NCBI GenBank assembly: GCA_017403825.1
Contig: JAFRDO010000036.1
Coordinates: 1-39,348 of the forward strand
DNA from: Kiritimatiellia bacterium
Lineage (GTDB): Bacteria > Verrucomicrobiota > Kiritimatiellia > RFP12 > UBA1067
Direction: 5' to 3'
DNA: 39,348 nucleotides
Positions 7,932 to 14,349 of the stretch are shown here, piece by piece. The notes under the pieces were generated by a model that was not told the DNA's origin, did no database searches, and saw only the letters and a list, made by a program, of their open reading frames with translations. Each line of letters begins with the position of its first letter. The first letter of the stretch is position 1. The translations under genes and the position numbers were made by a program.

Positions 7932-8604
7932 GGACACGGCGGGAACTGTCGTTGCGTCATACACATACGATGCTTTCGGCAACACGCTCTCGCAATCCGG
8001 CACCATGTGCGATGTGTTCCATTTCCGCTATTCAACTAAGTACTATGACCCCGAAACTGGCCTGTACTACTACGGCTACCGTTTCTACTCGCCCGTCCTG
8101 ATGCGCTGGCTCAATCGGGATCCAATTGAGGAAGAAGGAGGAATGAACCTGTATGAATTCTGTAAGAATAATGGTATAGCTAACTATGATACCGATGGAC
8201 GAGCATTTTTTGCCGTAAGGCGTCTTAAAATAGGTTCGCTTAATGTGCCAATGGGCAATGTCTACGCTCAAGGCGGTGGATTTCTTGACAGGCACAATAT
8301 TCAAATACTACATGAGCAATTGTTCTTCCAGGACGATAGTCAACCCATTAGTGTTGGCTTTGGAAATCAAGATGTCAATGGAGAAAGTTTTGATGGTTAT
8401 GTGGCAACATTAGGAGGATACAATGATTGCGTGATGCGTAAGGCTACAGAACAGGTAAAGTTTTCTGGGCATGACTATGCGGTATTTTGGTTTATGGGGC
8501 ACATCCGAAAATGCAATTGTCAAGACTATTGTTCCGCATTGAGGCGAAAATACGTTGAATTGATTAAGGATAAAAAGGTGCGATGCGAATGCGGCTTAAA
8601 CTAG
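7867..8604 (+). CDS. Orphan RHS C-terminal cassette with Cys/His tip
   Basis: This is a 245-residue displaced RHS end. Residues 1-20 come from the shared boundary repeat, and 31-100 are the end of an RHS core (YTYDAFGNTLSQSG, then the hyperconserved GLYYYGYRFY and RWLNRDPIEEEGG). A novel tip follows from about residue 112. The tip has H143, H149 and a late CNCQDYC (216-222) followed by a helix. That His-then-NC order resembles permuted papain-like folds (NlpC/P60, LRAT, PPPDE), and I suggest that family cautiously. The tail ends in another Cys pair (240, 242). Base composition is AT-rich. Instead of an immunity gene, two radical SAM genes follow 15 bp downstream. No signal peptide is present; orphan tips normally act only after recombination onto a full-length RHS. 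Confidence 0.7.
   Translation: MKRTLNMTISRSKNEKNDEHYTDTAGTVVASYTYDAFGNTLSQSGTMCDVFHFRYSTKYYDPETGLYYYGYRFYSPVLMRWLNRDPIEEEGGMNLYEFCKNNGIANYDTDGRAFFAVRRLKIGSLNVPMGNVYAQGGGFLDRHNIQILHEQLFFQDDSQPISVGFGNQDVNGESFDGYVATLGGYNDCVMRKATEQVKFSGHDYAVFWFMGHIRKCNCQDYCSALRRKYVELIKDKKVRCECGLN
7960..8172 (+). repeat. RHS-core repeat, copy 1
   Basis: About 210 bp encoding the last part of the RHS core, from YTYDAFG to the FC-x-NN after RWLNRDPIEE. It is matched imperfectly at 11013-11225. Such core homology is where RHS tips are exchanged by recombination. Confidence 0.75.
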
Positions 8605-8619
8605 AAGGAAGCAAATATA

Positions 8620-9528
8620 ATGGCATTCAACAAACTTAAATATCTTGCATTCGGCATATCCTATTGGTATCGACGATGCATCTTACGACAAAAGATTCCA
8701 TTTATTGCAGGACTTGTGCTAAACAAATCGTGCAATATGCATTGCGAAGGATGTCATGTTTCAGGAGTGGATAAGGCATTGGATCCAACCCGTAGAGATG
8801 TGGAAGCTGCGATTCTTGAATTACGGAGAATTGGTATTCGCAATCTTGCCATAACGGGTGGCGAGCCTTTCTTATGGGAGTCAGATGGCTGGCATGTGTC
8901 TGATGTTATTAAGTTTGCAAGGGCAAATGGATTCCTTGCTATAACCATTTACACCAACGGTACATTGCCGTTTGATGGCTGTGATGCTGATACGGTGTTC
9001 GTCAGCCCGCACGGCATGGAAAAGACAAGTGTTGGACACAATATAACCGCAAACCGACAATGCCTACATAATATTGAAGTCACTCAACATCCAAATGTAA
9101 TGCTAAATTTCACAATCAATGCTCGTAATTGTAATTCCTTGCGAAGCGTATGTGAATTCGTTGAAGGCCATTCTCACATAAAAGGAGTGTTCTTCTATTT
9201 TCATACTCCATATTATGGACGAGACTCTTTATTTCAGCCATTTGAAGCAAAGCAAAAAAATGTTGACGAGCTACTAGCCCTGAAACATGAAGGATATCCC
9301 ATTTTCAACTCTACCGCTGCTTTGAAATCTTTTGCACTTAATAATTGGAGGCGCCCTTCTGATTTATGCATTGTATGGGACAATGGAAAGTTTTTCAATT
9401 GCTGCCGGTCAAACGGATATGAGGATGCCTGTAGGAACTGTGGTTATCTTGGTTATCTGGAGCTGGAGCAAATCTTGGCATTGAAGCCATCTGCCATTCG
9501 TGAAGGGTTGCACTATATCTTGCCATGA
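8620..9528 (+). CDS. Radical SAM protein with C-terminal Cys cluster
   Basis: This 302-residue radical SAM enzyme binds a 4Fe-4S cluster through C38, C42 and C45 (CNMHCEGC) and SAM through GGEP (80-83). A second group of cysteines near the C-terminus (C250, C261, C262, C271, C274, then CGYLGYLELEQI) could hold an auxiliary cluster, as SPASM or Twitch domains do in peptide-modifying maturases. AAGGAAG precedes ATG 8620. It follows the orphan RHS tip by 15 bp and overlaps the next radical SAM gene by ATGA, so all three are likely cotranscribed. It is AT-rich compared with the chromosome. Substrate is unknown: modification of the adjacent RHS tip is a possibility, not something the sequence proves. 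Confidence 0.8.
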   Translation: MAFNKLKYLAFGISYWYRRCILRQKIPFIAGLVLNKSCNMHCEGCHVSGVDKALDPTRRDVEAAILELRRIGIRNLAITGGEPFLWESDGWHVSDVIKFARANGFLAITIYTNGTLPFDGCDADTVFVSPHGMEKTSVGHNITANRQCLHNIEVTQHPNVMLNFTINARNCNSLRSVCEFVEGHSHIKGVFFYFHTPYYGRDSLFQPFEAKQKNVDELLALKHEGYPIFNSTAALKSFALNNWRRPSDLCIVWDNGKFFNCCRSNGYEDACRNCGYLGYLELEQILALKPSAIREGLHYILP

Positions 9529-10775
9529 ACTTCGTGTCTGACATTATGTTCCGTGTAATTAGACGGTTGATTTCCGCTGAGAGTGGGGAATCTTTTTCCT
9601 TTGTTCCTTCTAAACGACAGACGTTTCCAAGAATGCCGGGCATGGTGGACTTTTACGTACATATCCCGTATTGCCGCAATCATTGCCGTTGGTGCCCTTA
9701 CAATACACGCCCATATTGCGATGATGAGTTCCCAAGTTTCTTTGAAAATTTGCTTTCCGAAGTGCGTCAAGTCATATCAGCAGGCGCATTACTTTATGGT
9801 AAATCACTTTACATTGGCGGTGGTACTCCTACTTGCACAGGACGATTTCTTCTTGATTTTATAGATTGTCTTGTTAAAGATTTCGGTAGTCCTTCAACTA
9901 TCGCCGTGGAGACTTCAGTGGATGAGTTGACGTTAGACATGATAAGTGGTTTGAAAGCCTCTGGCGTCGCGCAATTGAGCATAGGGGTGCAGAGTTTCAA
10001 TGGGAAAAGATTGCAGTCACTTGGTCGTGTTGTGCATCAAACTAAAGCGACTGATATATTAAAATCGGTGGCACATGCCGAATTTGAGAATGTGAATGTT
10101 GACCTTATGCATGATGTCCAAAGACACTCACTTGCCGACTTGGGTGAGGACATTCATTGTGCTGCTGATAATGGCGCGGATCAGATTACCATATATCCTT
10201 TATTCCGTTTTTTTACGAGTAGGGGAGTTTGCATGCCGCAAATTATTAGGCGACGCCGATTCTATTCTTTCCTATGGAACATTATGCAGTCTAATGGTTA
10301 TGTCCCGGTGTCTGTGTGGAGTTTTTGCCGTCCGGATGCGATAAGGAAATTCTCTTCTGTGCAGCGCCGTTTGTTTGTCGGATTGGGGCCTGGTGCTGCG
10401 ACTTCGCTTGAGGGACTTTTTGCGTTCAATACATTTGACTGCAAAGCATGGATGCAACGCATATCCAGTAGATTGCCTGCCTATTCGCTTGAAATGCCTA
10501 TATCAGCAAATATGCGTGCGTTGTATGATCTATATTGGGACATGTATGAACTTCATTTGCCAAAAGTCGTATCAGAGAAATTAATCAGAAATAGGCTGTT
10601 AAATTTTATAGCACAGGGCGCACAGTTTCTTGGGCTATGTGACGATGATGAGACCTTAACGCAGAGAGGTGCGTTCTGGATTCATCTGATGCAAAATCAA
10701 TATGTTCTTAATTACATTAACAAAGTATGGTCAGCATCCATGCGAACGCCATTCCCGAACATGATACGACTATAA
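9525..10775 (+). CDS. HemN/HemW-like radical SAM protein
   Basis: This 416-residue protein has the HemN-type opening FYVHIPYCRNHCRWCPYN (C50, C54, C57), SLYIGGGTPT, the LSIGVQSFN strand, NVDLM and GLGPGAATS, followed by a C-terminal helical domain as in HemW. The family includes coproporphyrinogen oxidases, the heme chaperone HemW, heme-degrading ChuW-like enzymes and class C radical SAM methyltransferases. The motifs do not separate these. The genome position (in an RHS tip cassette, after another radical SAM gene with a 4-bp overlap) argues against a housekeeping heme role. It is strongly AT-rich, supporting horizontal origin. Its C-terminal codons overlap a TATAAT (10771-10776) that may serve the next cassette. 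Confidence 0.78.
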   Translation: MNFVSDIMFRVIRRLISAESGESFSFVPSKRQTFPRMPGMVDFYVHIPYCRNHCRWCPYNTRPYCDDEFPSFFENLLSEVRQVISAGALLYGKSLYIGGGTPTCTGRFLLDFIDCLVKDFGSPSTIAVETSVDELTLDMISGLKASGVAQLSIGVQSFNGKRLQSLGRVVHQTKATDILKSVAHAEFENVNVDLMHDVQRHSLADLGEDIHCAADNGADQITIYPLFRFFTSRGVCMPQIIRRRRFYSFLWNIMQSNGYVPVSVWSFCRPDAIRKFSSVQRRLFVGLGPGAATSLEGLFAFNTFDCKAWMQRISSRLPAYSLEMPISANMRALYDLYWDMYELHLPKVVSEKLIRNRLLNFIAQGAQFLGLCDDDETLTQRGAFWIHLMQNQYVLNYINKVWSASMRTPFPNMIRL

Positions 10776-10802
10776 TAACTTTTGACATAAAGTCCACCAA
10801 CC

Positions 10803-10867
10803 ATGAAACGAACGCTGAACACGACAATCAACCGCTCGAAGAGCGAGAAGAACGACGAGCACTGCAC
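10803..10867 (+). repeat. Module-boundary direct repeat, copy 2
   Basis: Second copy of the roughly 65-bp repeat at 7867-7931, again starting at an ATG. The two copies bracket a 2.94-kb unit made of one RHS tip and two radical SAM genes. Confidence 0.8.
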
Positions 10868-11468
10868 AGTGCTTTCTGGCACGTTGCAAGGCGCGGGCGG
10901 TGTCGGTGGCTTGCTGTATCTCACCATCGATGGCGTGCCCTATGTCCCAAATTACGACAACATCGACAACATCATTCGCTACCTTGATGCCAATGGCAAC
11001 AGCGTAGCACAGTACACCTACGACGCTTTCGGCGGCACACTCTCGCAATCCGGGACCATGTGCGGTGTGTTCCGCCATCGCTTCTCAACGAAATGTTTCG
11101 ATGTCGAAATCGGCCTCTATTACTATGGCTATCGGTTCTATCATCCGGCTCTCATGCGTTGGCTCAATCGCGACCCGATTGAGGAAAAAGGAGGTCAAAA
11201 CCTGTATGGGTTCTGTGGGAACAATGCGGTGTTACTTTACGATATGATGGGGTTGTCATGCAAGCGTGGAACTTTTAATGTGCTTCGACTTGACACATGG
11301 GAGAAACCTGCTGCAAATGGACTATCTACAAACCCAAATTTTATCCAAAATGGCGATGCGTTGCTGTCTAGTTTAGGCACACTCGGTGGTTTAGCCACAT
11401 TGTCATCGCTGTCGCCAAATGCCTTGGCGAATTTCCAAACTTTCGTTGATGCTTTAGCGGGAAAATGA
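10803..11468 (+). CDS. Orphan RHS C-terminal cassette, second tip
   Basis: This 221-residue displaced RHS end retains more core than its neighbour: VLSGTLQGAGGVGGLLYL and the YVPNYDN and RYLDANGN repeats precede YTYDAFGGTLSQSG, GLYYYGYRFY and RWLNRDPIEEKGG. The variable tip (about 151-221) is short and of no recognised family; it contains a Gly/Leu/Ser-rich run (GTLGGLATLSSLS). There is no signal peptide. The start shares the boundary repeat. It is followed by a small two-pass membrane protein in the place of an immunity gene. Whether the tip is a complete toxin cannot be told. Confidence 0.68.
   Translation: MKRTLNTTINRSKSEKNDEHCTVLSGTLQGAGGVGGLLYLTIDGVPYVPNYDNIDNIIRYLDANGNSVAQYTYDAFGGTLSQSGTMCGVFRHRFSTKCFDVEIGLYYYGYRFYHPALMRWLNRDPIEEKGGQNLYGFCGNNAVLLYDMMGLSCKRGTFNVLRLDTWEKPAANGLSTNPNFIQNGDALLSSLGTLGGLATLSSLSPNALANFQTFVDALAGK
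11013..11225 (+). repeat. RHS-core repeat, copy 2
   Basis: Imperfect copy of 7960-8172 encoding the end of an RHS core through the hyperconserved RWLNRDPIEE region. Confidence 0.75.
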
Positions 11469-11510
11469 TGGAAGAAGCCAAACGGCGTAAGAATCGTGGA
11501 GGGTGCAAAA

Positions 11511-11756
11511 ATGACAAAAAATGCGAGTAAGAACCTTGTGCGCATTTCCAATTGTTGTCTAATTCTTTCGTTGTGTGCACTAACAACAATCAGTTTTATT
11601 GATGTGGTGCCGGAGAGACAATCAACATTGGAGAGGGTGTTTTTTGTCTGTGCTGTCGTTTTTTTAATTTCATTAAGCATTTCTTTTTGCGGGATGATAG
11701 TGAGGTTTTCACGAAAAAGAGTTGCCAAGCGACAAGGACTGGGGGAAGACAAATGA
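11511..11756 (+). CDS. Small two-pass membrane protein (immunity slot)
   Basis: This 81-residue protein begins MTKNASKN and has two hydrophobic segments (about 11-30 and 43-65) with a basic C-terminal tail. GGAGGG lies 7 nt before ATG 11511, favouring it over an in-frame GTG at 11496. No family is recognised. It follows the orphan RHS tip by about 40 bp and is AT-rich like the tip. Immunity against a membrane-acting toxin is a position-based guess. Confidence 0.55.
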   Translation: MTKNASKNLVRISNCCLILSLCALTTISFIDVVPERQSTLERVFFVCAVVFLISLSISFCGMIVRFSRKRVAKRQGLGEDK

Positions 11757-11779
11757 GACTGAAGTTTCTCAGATTTTGC

Positions 11780-11829
11780 CATCCCTGCTTTTCTTTTCTA
11801 TCCGGTTTTGAGACGCATAAGCAGGGATG
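11780..11829. repeat. 11-bp perfect inverted repeat
   Basis: CATCCCTGCTT (11780-11790) and AAGCAGGGATG (11819-11829) are exact reverse complements around a 28-nt loop, in noncoding DNA between the last membrane protein and the last RHS remnant. No T-tract follows the second arm. It could be an RNA hairpin or a recombination site. Confidence 0.6.
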
Positions 11830-11926
11830 AATGGTGCAGTTTGTGTTCATGGATAGATATTGTGGTTGTAAAGGTATTTGACAAATGAGAGGTATCATAT
11901 GAGCAAGAACAAAACACTTTCGGCGG

Positions 11927-11958
11927 CGAAGAGCGAGAAGAACGACGAGTGCTACACA
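11927..11958 (+). repeat. Module-boundary repeat, partial copy 3
   Basis: 32 bp matching the inner part of the 7867 and 10803 repeats (homologous to 7901-7932 and 10837-10868), here without the preceding ATGAAACGAACG segment or any following RHS core. Confidence 0.75.
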
Positions 11959-11973
11959 GGGGACGTCTGCTTT

Positions 11974-11982
11974 TGGTATAAT
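11974..11982 (+). promoter_or_regulatory. Extended -10 of nadB
   Basis: TGGTATAAT within TTTTGGTATAAT. The expected transcript starts about 16 nt before the nadB ATG, leaving room for the AAGGA at 11989-11993. It lies immediately after the RHS remnant. Confidence 0.7.
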
Positions 11983-12005
11983 AGCGGCAAGGAAGCAGTT
12001 GTTCC

Positions 12006-13616
12006 ATGAGAATAGTAGACTGTGATTATTTCGTGGTCGGGTCCGGCATGGCCGGGCTCATGAGCGCGTTGCACCTTGCCGCATACGGCAGGGTGATCGT
12101 CGCGACGAAGGGACGCCTGGCCGACTGCAACACGAACTTCGCGCAGGGCGGCATATGCTGCGTGATGGATCCCGCGGATACGTTCGACAAGCACGCCCGC
12201 GACACGATGATCGCCGGGGCATGGCTCGGCAGGACCGAGGTCGTGCACGAGATATGCGAGCACGCGCCGGAGGGCATACGCGATCTCATCGACTGCGGCG
12301 TGCGCTTCGCCAAGCGCGACGACGGCTCGTGGGACCTGACGCGCGAGGGCGGCCACAGCGCGCGGCGCATACTGCATGCCGGCGACATCACCGGCGAGAA
12401 GTGCGAGGCGGCGATGATCAGGCGGGTGCGGCAGGTCGCGGCGAAGACGAGGCGGACGGGGCCCGGCATCGACATCCGCGAGCAGACGATCGTGATCGAC
12501 CTCGTGATGTCGCGGCGCATCGGCCTTGCGGGCGAGAACCGCTGCCTTGGCGCGTACGTGCTCGACAAGACGACCGGCGAGATATACGCGGTCCGTGCGC
12601 CCGACACCGTGCTGGCGACGGGAGGCTGCGGCAAGGTCTACCTATACACCTGCAACCCCGACACGGCGACGGGCGACGGCGTTGCGCTCGCCTGGCGCGC
12701 CGGTGCGAAGATCGAGAACATGGAGTTCATCCAGTTCCACCCGACGTGCCTCTACCACCCGAAGGCGAAGCGCTTCCTCATTTCGGAGGCGGTGCGCGGC
12801 GAGGGCGCCGTGCTGGTGAACAGGCACGGGCGCGAGTTCATGCGCAAGTACGATCCGCGCGGCAGCCTGGCGCCGCGCGACATAGTGGCGCGCTCCATCG
12901 ACTCCGAGATGAAGCGCACCGGCGACGACTGCGTGTTTCTGGACATCAGGGCGAAGGGCCGGGCCTACCTGATGAAGCGCTTCCCTAACATCTACCAGAA
13001 GTGCATGGAGTTCGGCATCGACATGGCGACGGACCTCATACCGGTCGTTCCCGCCGCGCACTACGCCTGCGGCGGAATACAGGCGACGACCGACGGGCGG
13101 ACGTCGGTGCGCGGCCTCTCCGCCGTCGGCGAGTGCGCATGCACCGGGCTGCACGGCGCGAACAGGCTCGCCTCCAACTCGCTCATGGAGGCGCTCGTCT
13201 GCGCACGGCTCACCGCCGCCCGCCTCGGTCCGCACCCGGAGAAGGGCCGCCGCTACGCAATACCGGCATGGAAGACCGGGAACGCCGTCCCGCCGGACGA
13301 GGCGGTGCTCGTCGCGCACATGTGGGACGAGATACGCCGCCTGATGTGGGACTACGTCGGCATCGTGCGCACGAACAAGCGCCTGGCGCGGGCGGCGCGG
13401 CGGCTTAAGACGCTGCGCCGGGAGATCCGCGACTACTACTTCAGGTATCTCGTCACGCCCGACACGCTCGAGCTGCGCAACCTAGCGGTCTGCGCCGAGC
13501 TTATCGTGAAGTCGGCGCAGCGGCGCCGCGAGTCGCGCGGGCTGCACTATACGCTTAACTATCCACGCATGGCGAAGCGCCCGAAGCAGACGGTGCTGGC
13601 CGGATTCAATGGATGA
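12006..13616 (+). CDS. nadB: L-aspartate oxidase
   Basis: This FAD enzyme oxidises L-aspartate to iminoaspartate, the first step of de novo NAD synthesis. At 536 residues it has the normal length. Visible features are the dinucleotide-binding GSGMAG (12-17), the FAD-contacting NFAQGGI, the substrate-domain HSARRILHAGD, QFHPT and SEAVRGEGA, and the C-terminal GLHGANRLASNSLMEALV, followed by the helical C-terminal domain. These distinguish NadB from succinate dehydrogenase flavoproteins. The start ATG 12006 follows an AAGGA and a strong promoter. No nadA or nadC lies beside it. It overlaps the downstream ABC ATPase by 8 bp. Confidence 0.92.
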   Translation: MRIVDCDYFVVGSGMAGLMSALHLAAYGRVIVATKGRLADCNTNFAQGGICCVMDPADTFDKHARDTMIAGAWLGRTEVVHEICEHAPEGIRDLIDCGVRFAKRDDGSWDLTREGGHSARRILHAGDITGEKCEAAMIRRVRQVAAKTRRTGPGIDIREQTIVIDLVMSRRIGLAGENRCLGAYVLDKTTGEIYAVRAPDTVLATGGCGKVYLYTCNPDTATGDGVALAWRAGAKIENMEFIQFHPTCLYHPKAKRFLISEAVRGEGAVLVNRHGREFMRKYDPRGSLAPRDIVARSIDSEMKRTGDDCVFLDIRAKGRAYLMKRFPNIYQKCMEFGIDMATDLIPVVPAAHYACGGIQATTDGRTSVRGLSAVGECACTGLHGANRLASNSLMEALVCARLTAARLGPHPEKGRRYAIPAWKTGNAVPPDEAVLVAHMWDEIRRLMWDYVGIVRTNKRLARAARRLKTLRREIRDYYFRYLVTPDTLELRNLAVCAELIVKSAQRRRESRGLHYTLNYPRMAKRPKQTVLAGFNG

Positions 13617-14343
13617 GCTGATAGAGATTCGCGACCTCAGGGTGTGGTTCCCGATCCGCAAGGGCGTCTTCTCGCGCACGATCGGCTACGTGAAGGCCGT
13701 GGACGGCGTGTCGTTCGCCCTGCGGCGCGGCGAGACGCTCGGCGTCGTGGGCGAGTCGGGCAGCGGCAAGTCGACGCTTGCGCGCGTCATAGCCGGCCTT
13801 CAGAAGCCGACCGGCGGCGAGGTCAGGCTGGGCGGGCGCATAGGCATGGTGTTCCAGGATCCGCTCGGAAGCCTTAACCCGAGGATGACGGTGCGCTCGA
13901 CGCTCGACGAGGCGTCGCGGGGCGGCGAAAGCGCGGCTTGGCTCCTTGAGACCGTAGGGCTGGACGCCACGGCCCTGGACAAGTATCCGCACGAGTTCTC
14001 GGGCGGACAGCGCCAGCGCATCTGCATAGCAAGGGCGATCGCCGTGCGCCCCGACGTGCTGATATGCGACGAGGCCGTAAGCGCCCTCGACCTGCAGATA
14101 CGGTCGCAGATACTGGACCTTCTCTCCGACCTGAAGTCGCGGCTGGGGCTGTCGCTCCTGTTCATCACGCACGACCTCGGCGTCGTGCAGCACATAGCCG
14201 ACCGCATCATCGTGATGCACCGTGGAAAGGTTGTGGAGGAAGGAGACTGCGAACGGGTTCTCCGGGAGCCTCGCGCAGACTACACGCGCAGCCTCATCGA
14301 CGCCGTTCCGAGCATAGGCGTTCCGCTTGGCGGCGTCGCGTGA
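13609..14343 (+). CDS. Peptide ABC transporter ATPase (DppF/OppF-like)
   Basis: This 244-residue nucleotide-binding protein has Walker A GESGSGKST (49-56), the Q-loop VFQDP, signature FSGGQRQR (about 130), Walker B VLICDEAVSALD and the H-loop THD. The segment VWFPIRKGVFSRTIGYVKAV and the SLNPRMTV region are typical of the OppF/DppF branch that powers oligopeptide import. The usual C-terminal oligopeptide-HPY extension is shortened. It overlaps nadB by 8 bp, an odd partnership. Two YejB/YejE-like permeases lacking a local ATPase are encoded 10 kb away (23997-26206) and are plausible partners. No binding protein or second ATPase is in the window. Confidence 0.85.
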   Translation: MDELIEIRDLRVWFPIRKGVFSRTIGYVKAVDGVSFALRRGETLGVVGESGSGKSTLARVIAGLQKPTGGEVRLGGRIGMVFQDPLGSLNPRMTVRSTLDEASRGGESAAWLLETVGLDATALDKYPHEFSGGQRQRICIARAIAVRPDVLICDEAVSALDLQIRSQILDLLSDLKSRLGLSLLFITHDLGVVQHIADRIIVMHRGKVVEEGDCERVLREPRADYTRSLIDAVPSIGVPLGGVA

Positions 14344-14349
14344 CCGCCG

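Larger units (their letters stand above)
11899..12009 (+). pseudogene. RHS cassette remnant (36 codons)
   Basis: A small frame begins MSKNKTLSAAKSEKNDECY; its middle matches the boundary-repeat peptide KSEKNDEH of the two orphan cassettes in the same frame, and its DNA matches them over 32 bp (11927-11958). After that the frame runs through the nadB promoter and stops by overlapping the nadB start codon (ATGA). It is best read as the scar of a third cassette whose core and tip were lost. Translation coupled to nadB is possible but unsupported. Confidence 0.5.

Noticed and set aside
10782..10787. TTGACA consensus -35 before the second orphan RHS cassette
   Set aside because: No -10 at the proper distance; 17 bp downstream lies inside the coding repeat.
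6124..12005. Insertion sequence or prophage as the source of the AT-rich island
   Set aside because: No transposase, integrase, terminal inverted repeats or phage genes seen; RHS cassette recombination explains the structure better.
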